52,633 nucleotides of DNA from Limimaricola pyoseonensis (lineage in GTDB: Bacteria > Pseudomonadota > Alphaproteobacteria > Rhodobacterales > Rhodobacteraceae): assembly GCF_900102015.1 (NCBI RefSeq), contig NZ_FNAT01000014.1, forward strand, positions 1 to 52,633, in the 5' to 3' direction. Under the pieces are notes generated by a model, which saw only the letters and a program-made list of their open reading frames with translations, was not told the origin of the DNA and did not search any database. Shown piece by piece: positions 12,553 to 20,730 of this stretch (position 1 is the stretch's first letter; each line of letters opens with the position of its first letter). The translations under genes were made by a program, and so were the position numbers.

Positions 12553-12598
12553 CGAATCCGTCTCGGCCGGGCCCGGACAAGGGCCCCAGACAGACGAA

Positions 12599-12617
12599 AG
12601 GCGCCCAATGGGCGCCT
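12599..12617 (-). terminator. Hairpin terminator behind tRNA-Arg
   Basis: AGGCGCCC, a 3-base loop and GGGCGCCT form a stem that, on the minus strand, is followed by TTTC. It begins 24 bases past the tRNA 3' end and could also help end plus-strand transcription from glpR and the membrane-protein gene. Confidence 0.6.
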
Positions 12618-12640
12618 GTTCGGTCGATCAGGTAGGGAAG

Positions 12641-12717
12641 TGGCGGACTGGGGAGGATTCGAACCCCCGACCCCTTGATTCGTAGTCAAGTACTCTATCC
12701 AACTGAGCTACCAGTCC
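12641..12717 (-). tRNA. tRNA-Arg (anticodon ACG), CCA encoded
   Basis: Read on the minus strand, the cloverleaf is complete. The acceptor stem is GGACTGG/CCAGTCC, followed by discriminator G and an encoded CCA. The D-arm is GCTC...GAGT. The anticodon stem CTTGA/TCAAG holds the loop CTACGAA, and the T-arm has GGGGG-TTCGAAT-CCTCC. Anticodon ACG should be deaminated to ICG and read CGU, CGC and CGA arginine codons. Confidence 0.95.
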
Positions 12718-12823
12718 GCTGTAGAGTGAGGCTCATCTACCGCCCGGGATCGGCGGGCGCAAGGGGCCGAAAGCGGGTTTTTCCGAAAAATCGCCCCGCA
12801 CCCGCCCTGCCGTGGCGGCAGGC

Positions 12824-14227
12824 TCACTGCGCGGCCGCCGCGGCCGCGCCGGGGGCGCTGCGCGGCAGGCAGATCGCGAACTCGGTGCCGCTCTCGTCCG
12901 AGCGCCACAGCTCCAGCCGGCCGCCATGGCCGCGGATCAGCTCGGCCGCGATTGCAAGGCCGAGCCCGGTGCCGCCCTTGGCCACCTTGCCGCGGAAGGC
13001 CGAGAACAGGTGCTCGCGCGCCTTGGGCGGCAGGCCCGGCCCGGTATCGGCGACGTGGATCCACCAGGCGTCGTCCTCCTCGCGCGCCGAAAGCGTCACC
13101 CGCCCCGCCCCGCCGGTGGCGGCGATGGCCTGTCGCGCGTTGCGCACGAGGTTCGACAGCACGCGGTAGAGCTGCTCGGAATCGGCGCGCAGCGTCAGCC
13201 CGGCCGGCACCTCCTCGACGAACTCCACCTGCTCCGCCCCCGTCGCCAGACGCTCGGCATCGACCACGTCGGAGACCAGCTGCGACAGCTCGACCCGCGC
13301 CAGCCGCGGCGGCGGCTCCTCGGCGCGGCCGAAGGCCAGCGTCGATTCGCACAGGTTCACCGCCCGGCTGATCGAGCCCACGAGCTTCGGCGCCATGCGC
13401 TTGACCAGCGGATCCTCCGAGCTCTCCAGCCGGTCGGCGAAGAGCTGGGCCGAGGTCAGGATGTTGCGCAGGTCGTGGCTGACCTTGGCCACCGCGCCGC
13501 CGAGCTGGGCCAGCCGGTCCTTCTGCCGCAGCGCGCCGGTGAGCTGGGTTTCCATCGCCTGCAGCGCGGTCTCGGCCTCGCGCAGCTCGCGCAGGCCCGC
13601 GCGCGGCGCGATGATCCGGCGCGCATCCTCGGGCGCGTCGGCATAGCTCTGGATCTGCGCCACCACGCTCTTGATCGGCCGCACGAGGAAGGTCTGCACC
13701 GCCGCGAAGAGAAGCGCCGCCGTCACCACCGAGATCACCGCCGAGAGGATCAGGATGCGCAGGCCGTAATCGAGCATCTCGGCGCGCAGGTCGCCCTGCT
13801 CCATCGTCACCTCGATCAGCAGCCCGCCCTGCTGCACCGGGTCGCCGATCACCCGGATGATCCGGTTTTCGGGGTCGAACAGCACGTCCATCGCGTCGCG
13901 GATCAGCGTCAGCGGCGAGACGCCGCGCAGATCGTGGGTGGCGTGGATCGGCGCCGGGATCGGCGAGGCGAGCGCGAGCTGGCGCACCTCGTCGCGCCTG
14001 AGCACGACGTTGAACACGCCGGCATTGTCGAGAAGCTCCGCCTCCAGCTCGGCATCGATGCTGTCGGAGGCCAGAAGCGCGAGCGAGGCGATCTGCGCCC
14101 GCTCAAGCCGCAGCTCGAGATAGTCCTGCCGGAACCGCGCAACCGAGGGCACGAAGATCAGCACCTCGGCCAGCATCACGAAGACCGTGGTGAGAATCAG
14201 GAATCGGCCGGAGAGCGTGTTCAGCAT
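12824..14227 (-). CDS. Membrane sensor histidine kinase
   Basis: This 467-residue kinase has TM1 at about 8-28, a periplasmic sensor of about 125 residues, TM2 at 157-179 and a HAMP region (180-232). The dimerisation/phosphoacceptor motif VSHDLRN carries His251. A HATPase domain follows with N-box NLVRNARQAI, G1 DTGPGLP and G2 GGTGLGLAIA. The ATG is preceded by AGGGAA; a longer frame that overlaps the upstream gene is rejected. It follows the flavin reductase gene by 32 bases, so it is probably co-transcribed with the TVP38/reductase pair. No response-regulator gene is adjacent. The signal is unknown. Confidence 0.92.
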   Translation of the reverse strand: MLNTLSGRFLILTTVFVMLAEVLIFVPSVARFRQDYLELRLERAQIASLALLASDSIDAELEAELLDNAGVFNVVLRRDEVRQLALASPIPAPIHATHDLRGVSPLTLIRDAMDVLFDPENRIIRVIGDPVQQGGLLIEVTMEQGDLRAEMLDYGLRILILSAVISVVTAALLFAAVQTFLVRPIKSVVAQIQSYADAPEDARRIIAPRAGLRELREAETALQAMETQLTGALRQKDRLAQLGGAVAKVSHDLRNILTSAQLFADRLESSEDPLVKRMAPKLVGSISRAVNLCESTLAFGRAEEPPPRLARVELSQLVSDVVDAERLATGAEQVEFVEEVPAGLTLRADSEQLYRVLSNLVRNARQAIAATGGAGRVTLSAREEDDAWWIHVADTGPGLPPKAREHLFSAFRGKVAKGGTGLGLAIAAELIRGHGGRLELWRSDESGTEFAICLPRSAPGAAAAAAQ

Positions 14228-14259
14228 CAGGTTCCCTTCGCCGCGCGCGCGGCGCCGGA

Positions 14260-15678
14260 TCAGGGCACCCAGCGCTGCACCGTCCGCACGGTTTTCTTCA
14301 CCCATTCGTTATCAAACAGGCTGGCGCTGAAATAGTTGCCCGCGGCCCTTTTGTTGATTTCACCCAACGTCGGATAGGGCAGCACCGCGCCGGCGATCTT
14401 GGAGAGCTTGGTGCCAGACGCGATGGCGATGGCCCAGACGCCGATCAGGTTGCCCGCCTCGGCCCCGAGAATCGTCGCGCCGACGGGCCGGCCCTTCACC
14501 GCCATCAGCTTGAGCATCCCCTCGGTGCGGCCCTCCGCGATGGCGCGGTCGTTCTCGTCGAAGCCCGCGCGGATCACCTTCAGCGCGTCGCCATGCACCT
14601 CGCGCGCCTGCGCCTCCGTGAGGCCGACCTGCGCGAGGCCGGGGTCGGTGTAGGTGGCCCAGGGCAGATGCGCGGTCTTCGCCTTCGACGGCAGGCCGAA
14701 CAGGATGGAGCGGATGATGACCCCGGCATGGTAGCCCGCCACATGGGTGAACATCAGCCCGCCCGCGGCGTCGCCCACCGCGTAGACCTTGCGGTTCGAC
14801 ACGGAGCGCAGGTCGTCGCCGACGGTGATGCCCTTCCCGTCATGTTTCACGTGAGCCACGTCGAGCCCGAGTCCGTCGGTCACCACCTCGCGCCCGACCG
14901 CGAGCAGCAGGTGGCTGCCCTCGAACCGGCCCTTGGAGGTCTCGACAGTGATCGCACCGGCCTCGCCCGAGACGGAGGTGACCTGCGCCTCCTCCTCGAT
15001 GCGGATGCCCTCGTCGCGCAGCATCGACAGCAGCTCGCCCGCCAGCTCCGGGTCGTCCTTGCCCAGCGCCTTCGCGCCCTCGATCACCGTGACCTCGCAG
15101 CCCAGCCGCCGATGCGCCTGCGCCATCTCGATGCCGATCGGGCCGCCGCCGACCACCAGCAGGTGGCGCGGCTTCTCGCGCAGATCGAAGATGCTCTCGT
15201 TTGTCAGGAAAGGCACCTCGCCGATGCCCTCGATCGGCGGCACCAGCGGCCGCGAGCCGGTGGCCAGCACGAAGCGCCGCGCCCGGATCGTGGTGTCGCC
15301 GGCCTGCATCTCGTCGGGCGAGGTGAAGCGCGCATGCTCGCGGATCACGGTGACGCCGAAGCCCTCGTAGCGCTCCTGCGAATCGACCGGCGCGATGGCG
15401 GCGATGGTGCGCGCGACATGGTCCTTCACCGCGGCGAAGTCGATCTCGGGCTCGGCCGGGGCGATGCCGAGCTTGGCGCCCTTGGTCAGCGCATGCGCCT
15501 GCTTGGCCGCGGCGAGCATCGCCTTGGAGGGAACGCAGCCGCTGTTGAGGCAGTCGCCGCCCATCTCGCCCTTCTCGATCAGCACCACCTTCGCGCCCAT
15601 TTGCGCAGCACCAGCGGCCACGGACAGCCCGCCGGAGCCCGCGCCGATCACGCAGACGTCACACTTGATCAGACTCAC
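14260..15678 (-). CDS. MerA/dihydrolipoamide dehydrogenase-like FAD disulfide reductase
   Basis: This 472-residue pyridine-nucleotide disulfide oxidoreductase begins with a GTG five bases after AAGGAGG; the GTGA overlaps the stop of the TVP38 gene. The FAD motif GAGSGG is at 12-17, the redox-active CLNSGC at 43-48, the NAD(P) site VVGGGPIGIE in the middle and AVGDAAG at the second FAD contact. Near the C-terminus, the position of the His-Glu dyad of lipoamide dehydrogenase reads YPTLGE, a Tyr as in mercuric reductases. The C-terminal Cys pair of MerA is absent. Fusions of TVP38 domains to this reductase type are known, supporting a joint role. The substrate is unknown; neither true mercury reduction nor lipoamide use is supported. 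Confidence 0.88.
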   Translation of the reverse strand: MSLIKCDVCVIGAGSGGLSVAAGAAQMGAKVVLIEKGEMGGDCLNSGCVPSKAMLAAAKQAHALTKGAKLGIAPAEPEIDFAAVKDHVARTIAAIAPVDSQERYEGFGVTVIREHARFTSPDEMQAGDTTIRARRFVLATGSRPLVPPIEGIGEVPFLTNESIFDLREKPRHLLVVGGGPIGIEMAQAHRRLGCEVTVIEGAKALGKDDPELAGELLSMLRDEGIRIEEEAQVTSVSGEAGAITVETSKGRFEGSHLLLAVGREVVTDGLGLDVAHVKHDGKGITVGDDLRSVSNRKVYAVGDAAGGLMFTHVAGYHAGVIIRSILFGLPSKAKTAHLPWATYTDPGLAQVGLTEAQAREVHGDALKVIRAGFDENDRAIAEGRTEGMLKLMAVKGRPVGATILGAEAGNLIGVWAIAIASGTKLSKIAGAVLPYPTLGEINKRAAGNYFSASLFDNEWVKKTVRTVQRWVP

Positions 15679-16424
15679 AGGGCCTCCTTGCGGCCCTTCA
15701 CGGCCTTGATGACGAGGGGAAGCGCCGACAGCGCGGCGAGGCCGAGCAGCGGCAGAAGGATATGCGGCTCGAAGACGATGCCGAGATCGGGCGTCTCGCC
15801 GGCGGCGAAGACCGCGCCGAGACCGGCGCCGACCGAGGTGAAGACCAGCGCGCCCGGCGCGATGCCGAGGAAGGTGGTGACGACGAAGGGCACGAGGCCC
15901 ACGCCGACCAGCGCCGGCAGCAGGTTGGCCACGAAGAACGGCACCACCGGCAGCAGTCGCAGCAGGAACAGCATCGACCACTGGTTCTCGTGGATGCCGT
16001 CCTTGATCTTCTTCAGACGCCCTTCGGAGGTGTCCATGCCGCGCGACAGCCGGTTGCCCAGCCCCGCGCGCGCGGCGAGGAAGATGAGCACCGCGCCGAC
16101 CCCGGCCCCCGCGACGTTGAACACAACGCCCGGAAAGGTGCCGAAGAGAAAGCCGCCGGTGAGCGTCGCCACCGTCGCGCCGGGCAGCGAGAAGGCGACG
16201 ATGACCACGTAGGCCGCCACGAATCCGGCCACCGCGGCGGCGTAGTTCGCGTCGCGCCAGGCCAGCAGCGCCTCGCGGTTGTCGCGCAGGGTCTCGAAGC
16301 TGAGCACGTCGCGCAGCACGACTGCCCCGACCAGCGCCACCGCGCCGATCACCAGGATCGGCAGGTAGCGCGCCCAGCCGGGCTTTCGCGCCTCCTCCGA
16401 TTCGTCCGCGATCTCGATGCTCAT
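15675..16424 (-). CDS. TVP38/TMEM64 (VTT) family inner-membrane protein
   Basis: This 249-residue membrane protein has about six hydrophobic segments. It carries the VTT-domain hallmarks: FSLPGATVATLTGGFLFG, the GAGVGAVLIFLAAR glycine-rich helix, and RLLPVVPFFVANLLPAL, followed by GIAPGALVFTSVGAGLG. The second in-frame ATG is chosen because GGAGGCGGGAG lies just before it. It overlaps the reductase start by four bases. The family is linked to membrane lipid scrambling or trafficking in eukaryotes; its bacterial role is poorly defined. Confidence 0.9.
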   Translation of the reverse strand: MSIEIADESEEARKPGWARYLPILVIGAVALVGAVVLRDVLSFETLRDNREALLAWRDANYAAAVAGFVAAYVVIVAFSLPGATVATLTGGFLFGTFPGVVFNVAGAGVGAVLIFLAARAGLGNRLSRGMDTSEGRLKKIKDGIHENQWSMLFLLRLLPVVPFFVANLLPALVGVGLVPFVVTTFLGIAPGALVFTSVGAGLGAVFAAGETPDLGIVFEPHILLPLLGLAALSALPLVIKAVKGRKEAL

Positions 16425-16560
16425 CTCCCGCCTCCGCATTGCATGTCCCGACAGACATGCCGTGCCGGGTGCGGCGCGGACAGCCCCCCTCGCGGGGTCT
16501 TGATTCCAGCTTCAGGACTGTAACATGGCGCCGCCTTGCGCGAATCCGCGCCACGCCGCG

Positions 16561-16589
16561 TTGACAGCCCGCGCCCGTCCCCTTATGGC
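16561..16589 (+). promoter_or_regulatory. Sigma-70 type promoter for rpmH-rnpA-yidD
   Basis: A perfect -35 TTGACA is followed after 17 bases by TATGGC as a -10 (TTATGG at 16 bases is an alternative). It lies about 75 bases before rpmH, the first gene of the plus-strand operon. The rest of the 241-base divergent region shows no further gene or clear dnaA-type motif. Confidence 0.65.
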
Positions 16590-16665
16590 ACGGGCTTCGA
16601 ATGATCCCTGGCCCCTGATCCGGCGAACGGCGGACGGCGCGGCCCCCAGGCATGGAGACAGCGCA

Positions 16666-16800
16666 ATGAAACGCACGTTCCAACCCTCCAACCGTGTCCG
16701 CAAGTCGCGTCACGGCTTCCGCGCCCGCATGGCCACCAAGGCCGGCCGGAAGATCATCAACGCCCGCCGCGCGCAGGGCCGCAAGGTGCTCAGCGCCTGA
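16666..16800 (+). CDS. rpmH: Ribosomal protein bL34
   Basis: The 44-residue, extremely basic protein matches the bL34 consensus from end to end ([20 protein letters not shown], then the [15 protein letters not shown] region). It opens the classic rpmH-rnpA-yidD arrangement. No dnaA gene is next to it, so this locus is not evidence for the replication origin. Confidence 0.98.
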   Translation: MKRTFQPSNRVRKSRHGFRARMATKAGRKIINARRAQGRKVLSA

Positions 16801-16805
16801 TTCCC

Positions 16806-17228
16806 TTGCCAGAGGCATCGGAACAGACCCCCGTGGCCGGCAGCGATGCCGCCGCGCCGGGGTCTTTCGGCGTGTCCGAGAGCGGCGCGCCGATGGAGAA
16901 GCTGCGCAAGCGCCCCGATTTCCTGCGCGCCGCCCGCGCGCTCAGGCAGGGCACGGCCGGCTTCCACCTGCAGGCCCGTCCGCGCGAGGACGGCCATGAG
17001 GTCGTGCGCGTGGGCTTCACCTGCTCCAAGAAGGTCGGCAACGCCGTGGCGCGCAACCGCGCCAAGCGGCGTCTGCGCGAGATCGCCCGCAAGGTGCTGC
17101 CAGCCAAGGGGCGGCCCGGATGGGACTACGTGCTGATCGGCCGCGCCGAGGCCACGGCGGCGCGCGAGTTCGAGCAGATGCTGCGCGACCTCGACTGGGC
17201 GCTGCGCCGCGTCCATTCGCAGAAATGA
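16806..17228 (+). CDS. rnpA: Ribonuclease P protein component
   Basis: The protein subunit of RNase P helps the RNA subunit cleave tRNA 5' leaders. The RNA-binding signature [16 protein letters not shown] and the preceding RVGFTCSKK are present. The TTG start lies 5 bases after the rpmH stop and gives 140 residues, with an N-terminal extension rich in Ala, Pro and Ser. An ATG at 16893 would give 111 residues starting Met-Glu-Lys-Leu-Arg. Neither has a strong ribosome site. I prefer TTG because of its coupling to rpmH, with modest certainty. Confidence 0.93.
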   Translation: MPEASEQTPVAGSDAAAPGSFGVSESGAPMEKLRKRPDFLRAARALRQGTAGFHLQARPREDGHEVVRVGFTCSKKVGNAVARNRAKRRLREIARKVLPAKGRPGWDYVLIGRAEATAAREFEQMLRDLDWALRRVHSQK

Positions 17229-17446
17229 CCCCGCTGGCGCGTCTCTTCGCGCTGCCGGTCCGGGCCTACCGGCTCACCTTCTCGCCGCTGGTCGGCCATG
17301 GCTGCCGCTTCCACCCCAGCTGCTCGGCCTACGCGCTCGAGGCGCTGGAGAAGCACGGCGCGTGGCGCGGCGGCTGGCTGACGCTCAGGCGGCTGGCGCG
17401 CTGCCACCCCTGGGGCGGCAGCGGCATCGACAACGTCCCCGACTGA
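17225..17446 (+). CDS. yidD: Membrane protein insertion efficiency factor YidD
   Basis: The 73-residue YidD protein has the hallmark [18 protein letters not shown] motif with its conserved cysteines, and [14 protein letters not shown] near the C-terminus. It overlaps rnpA by four bases (ATGA). YidD is a peripheral membrane factor that assists YidC; the yidC gene lies about 3 kb further on. Confidence 0.95.
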   Translation: MTPLARLFALPVRAYRLTFSPLVGHGCRFHPSCSAYALEALEKHGAWRGGWLTLRRLARCHPWGGSGIDNVPD

Positions 17447-17950
17447 TCACTGCTCGAGCGCGATGACGCCGCAGGCGATGCGCTCACCCGCCTCGGCATC
17501 GGCGTAGTAGGTGTCGGGCTCCATGTGGATGATGATCGCCGAGCCGTCCTCGTCGAACAGCGTGTTCGGCGCGTCGGGCGCCATCGACACCCGGTCGGTG
17601 AACATGTCGGCATTCACCTCCATCTCGGCATCGGCGTAGATGTTGGGCATGTCGCCGGCATGCGGCCCCGCCTCGTTCTGGAAGCCGTGCTCGGCGCCGT
17701 CGGGGTCGAAATGACCGCCCGCAGCTTGGAAGTCGTCGCCGCAATCGCCGGTCTCGTGGATGTGGAAGCTGTGCCCGCCCTCGGGCAAGTTGGTGATGCC
17801 CAGCGTCAGCAGCACGCCGTTCGGCGTCTGGGTCATGGCCACCGTGCCCATGGCGGTGCCGTCGATACCGGTCATCTCGGTCACGGCCTCCTGGGCCAGG
17901 GCGGCGCCGGGCAGCGCGGCCAGCGCCGCGCAGATCGTCAGGGTCTTCAT
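17447..17950 (-). CDS. sodC: Periplasmic Cu/Zn superoxide dismutase
   Basis: A 167-residue secreted enzyme with a signal peptide ending near Ala-Leu-Ala (about residue 19). The metal-ligand motifs of SodC are visible: [11 protein letters not shown] (two copper His plus the disulfide Cys), [15 protein letters not shown] (bridging and zinc region with His-x-x-Asp) and IIIHMEPD. The C-terminal GERIACGVI has the active-site Arg and the second disulfide Cys. It detoxifies periplasmic superoxide. Its stop codon abuts the yidD stop with no base between, so the two transcripts must run into each other. Confidence 0.94.
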   Translation of the reverse strand: MKTLTICAALAALPGAALAQEAVTEMTGIDGTAMGTVAMTQTPNGVLLTLGITNLPEGGHSFHIHETGDCGDDFQAAGGHFDPDGAEHGFQNEAGPHAGDMPNIYADAEMEVNADMFTDRVSMAPDAPNTLFDEDGSAIIIHMEPDTYYADAEAGERIACGVIALEQ

Positions 17951-18091
17951 GAAAGCCTCCTCGCGGGAATCGTCGGCGGCCCGAGACCGCCCTTCCCGGG
18001 GGCAACGATCCCCGTCCCCCCGCGTTCCCGTGACTTTTCTTGCGCGCCGTCTCGTGGCATAGCCCCGCCGTTCCCGCGAAAGGCCCCGGTC

Positions 18092-18958
18092 ATGCTCGAC
18101 GACGTCGAAGACGACATCCACCCGCTGTTCCACGGCGCGCCCAAGACCACCGAGTTCCGCAAGCTGCGCAAGCGGATCATCCGCGACACGCGCGAGGCGA
18201 TCGAGACCTACGGCATGGTCGAGCGCGGCGCGCGCTGGCTGGTCTGCCTGTCGGGCGGCAAGGACAGCTACACGCTTCTGGCCGCGCTGACCGAGTTGCA
18301 ATGGCGCGGCCTGCTGCCGGTCGAGATCCTGGCCTGCAACCTCGACCAGGGCCAGCCGAACTTCCCCGCGACCGTGCTGCCCGAGTTCCTGCAGAAGATG
18401 GGCGTGCCGCACCGGATCGAGTACCAGGACACCTATTCCATCGTCATGGACAAGGTGCCGCAGGGCCGGACCATGTGCGCGCTGTGCTCGCGGCTGCGCC
18501 GCGCCAACCTCTACCGCATCGCCCGCGAGGAGGGCTGCTCGGCGGTGGTGCTCGGCCATCACCGCGACGACATCCTCGAGACCTTCTTCCTCAACCTGTT
18601 CCACGGCGGCAAGATCGCGACCATGCCGCCCAAGCTGGTCAACGACGAGGGCGACCTCTTCCTCTACCGGCCGCTCGCGCATGTCGCCGAGGAGGACTGC
18701 GCCCGATTCGCCGCGGCGATGGACTACCCGATCATCCCCTGCGACCTCTGCGGCAGCCAGGACGGGCTGCAGCGCCAGCAGATCAAGCAGCTGCTCGACC
18801 AGTGGGAGAAGAACAGCCCCGGCCGCCGGCAGAAGATGTTCACCGCGCTGTCGAACATCCGGCCCAGCCACATGCTCGACCCCAAGCTCAACGATTTCAC
18901 CGCGCTGATGCGGGCCGTCGGTGCCGACAATTCGAACGAAGACGGACCGCTTCGTTAA
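18092..18958 (+). CDS. ttcA: tRNA 2-thiocytidine biosynthesis protein TtcA
   Basis: A 288-residue ATP pyrophosphatase that introduces 2-thiocytidine at position 32 of some tRNAs using an iron-sulfur cluster. The PP-loop SGGKDS is near residue 53. The two Cys pairs expected for the cluster and chemistry are CALC and [23 protein letters not shown] is the family's central block. It is divergent from sodC, with 141 bases between the starts. Confidence 0.95.
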   Translation: MLDDVEDDIHPLFHGAPKTTEFRKLRKRIIRDTREAIETYGMVERGARWLVCLSGGKDSYTLLAALTELQWRGLLPVEILACNLDQGQPNFPATVLPEFLQKMGVPHRIEYQDTYSIVMDKVPQGRTMCALCSRLRRANLYRIAREEGCSAVVLGHHRDDILETFFLNLFHGGKIATMPPKLVNDEGDLFLYRPLAHVAEEDCARFAAAMDYPIIPCDLCGSQDGLQRQQIKQLLDQWEKNSPGRRQKMFTALSNIRPSHMLDPKLNDFTALMRAVGADNSNEDGPLR

Positions 18959-19035
18959 CACCCTGCCAAGCCCGCCTTCCTAGCCTGTCAGGCGAGTCGG
19001 GTCGTGGGCCGCCCGGCTGATCGGATGGAGGGCCG

Positions 19036-20568
19036 ATGCCGAGACGGGTTCAATTGGGCAGCCGCCTCGCGGGCGGTGTCGCGGGGCTGCGGCGAACGGC
19101 GACGCTGGCCATGGTGCCGCTGCTGCTGATCATGGCGCTGGTCGCGGGTGGCGGCTGGGCCGCCTGGTGCATCGCGCTGGCGCTGCCCTTCACGATCGCG
19201 GCCGCGGTGCAGCGGCCGATCCTGCAGCGCAGCCGCGACACCGACCGGCTGACCGGGCTGGGCGGCCGGCAGGCGCTGGTCGCGGCGCTCGACGCGGCGC
19301 TGGCGCGCGGCACCGGCCGGCCGCGGACCACCGCCGCGATGGTGATCGAGATCGACGGCTTCAAGCTGCTCGAAGAGCGTTACGACCACCGGGCGGTCGA
19401 GCAGATCCTGCAGGCCACCGGCGAGCGGCTGCGCGACTGCCTGCGCGAGCGCGACACCGCCGCCCGGCTCGAGGGCTGCTGCTTCGGCGTCGGCCTGTCG
19501 ACGGCGCGGCGGCTGGACCTCGAGACCGCGATCCAGATGGCCAGCCGCCTGCAGCGCGCCCTGTCCGAGCCGATCGCGCTCGACGGTCTGCGGGTGCATC
19601 CTTCTGTCTCCGTGGGCTTCGCGCTGGCGGCGCGGCTCGAGGCGCCGCGCGGCGAGGATCTGGTGCAGGCGGCGACGCTTGCGATGATCGAGGCGCAGCG
19701 CGCCGGCCCCGGCGCGATCCGCAGCTACTCCGAGTCGATGCAGGCCCGCATCACCGCCCGCAACAGCCTCGCCGACGAGATCGCCGCCGCGCTCGACCGC
19801 GGCGAGATCTCCGCCCATTTCCAGCCGCAGATCTCCGGCAGCACCGGCGCGGTCACCGGCGTCGAGGCGCTGGCGCGCTGGCACCACCCCGAGCGCGGGC
19901 TGATCCCGCCGGCCGAGTTCATCCCGGCGCTCGAGCAGGCCGGGCTGATGGGCCGGCTGGGCGAGCTGATGGTGCAGGACGGCCTGAACGCGCTGCGCCT
20001 TTGGGATGCCTCGGGGCTGGCGGTGCCGCGGGTCGGCGTCAACTTTAGCCGCCACGAGCTGGCCGACCCGCAGCTGGTCGAGAGGATCGCCTGGGAGATC
20101 GACCGCTTCGGGCTGGAGCCGGGCCGGCTCGCCGTCGAGGTGCTGGAGACCGTGGTGGCCGACCGCGCCGACGACATGGTGATCCGCAACCTCGCCGGGC
20201 TGGCGCGGCTGGGCTGCTGCCTCGACCTCGACGATTTCGGCACCGGGCACGCCGCCATCACCTCGATCCGCCGCTTCTCGATCCAGCGGCTGAAGATCGA
20301 CCGCTCCTTCATCACCCGGATCGACGCCGATGCCGAGCAGCAGAAGATGGTCTCGGCGATCCTGACCATGGCCGAGCGGCTGGGTCTCGCCACGCTGGCC
20401 GAGGGGGTCGAGACCGAGGGCGAGCGCGAGATGCTCTCGCGGCTCGGCTGCGACCACCTGCAGGGCTTCGGCATCGCCCGGCCGATGCCGCGCCAGGACA
20501 CGGCCGACTGGATCCGCGCCCGCCAGTCGACGGCGCCGATCCCGATACGGCCGCGACAGGCGCTGTGA
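19036..20568 (+). CDS. Membrane EAL-domain phosphodiesterase with a degenerate GGDEF domain
   Basis: This 510-residue protein has two N-terminal membrane helices (about 23-38 and 41-57), a GGDEF-fold domain (about 68-230) and an EAL domain (about 245-500). The GGDEF site reads EGCCF (146-150), so it should not make c-di-GMP. The EAL domain keeps the catalytic signature: VEALARW (277-279 EAL), EVLET, DLDDFGTGHA, LKIDRSF and EGVET. It is therefore probably a c-di-GMP phosphodiesterase with a regulatory GGDEF-like domain. A GGAGGG ribosome site precedes the ATG. It stands alone between ttcA and yidC. Confidence 0.9.
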   Translation: MPRRVQLGSRLAGGVAGLRRTATLAMVPLLLIMALVAGGGWAAWCIALALPFTIAAAVQRPILQRSRDTDRLTGLGGRQALVAALDAALARGTGRPRTTAAMVIEIDGFKLLEERYDHRAVEQILQATGERLRDCLRERDTAARLEGCCFGVGLSTARRLDLETAIQMASRLQRALSEPIALDGLRVHPSVSVGFALAARLEAPRGEDLVQAATLAMIEAQRAGPGAIRSYSESMQARITARNSLADEIAAALDRGEISAHFQPQISGSTGAVTGVEALARWHHPERGLIPPAEFIPALEQAGLMGRLGELMVQDGLNALRLWDASGLAVPRVGVNFSRHELADPQLVERIAWEIDRFGLEPGRLAVEVLETVVADRADDMVIRNLAGLARLGCCLDLDDFGTGHAAITSIRRFSIQRLKIDRSFITRIDADAEQQKMVSAILTMAERLGLATLAEGVETEGEREMLSRLGCDHLQGFGIARPMPRQDTADWIRARQSTAPIPIRPRQAL

Positions 20569-20730
20569 CGCCACGCGCCCGATTCCGCGCCCCGCGCCTT
20601 CCGAACAAGGGCGAAAAGGGCCTAAGGACGCCCCGCATCCGCGCGCCGGCACCGTGAAACCGCTTGACCTTCGGGGCCGTGGAGGGTTGAACCGCCACTG
20701 ACCTTTTTCCGGCGATCCGAGGCGGCTTTC

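Noticed and set aside
14260-15678. True mercuric reductase and mer operon
   Set aside because: The C-terminal vicinal cysteines and heavy-metal-binding N-terminal domain are absent, and no merR, merT or merP lies nearby.
16440-16660. Chromosomal origin near rpmH
   Set aside because: rpmH often lies near dnaA/oriC, but there is no dnaA gene or cluster of DnaA boxes here. The single perfect DnaA box in the window is near rarA and is alone.
20569-20730. Promoter or small RNA between the EAL gene and yidC
   Set aside because: TTGACC and TTGAAC hexamers are present, but neither has a reasonable -10 partner, so no feature was assigned.
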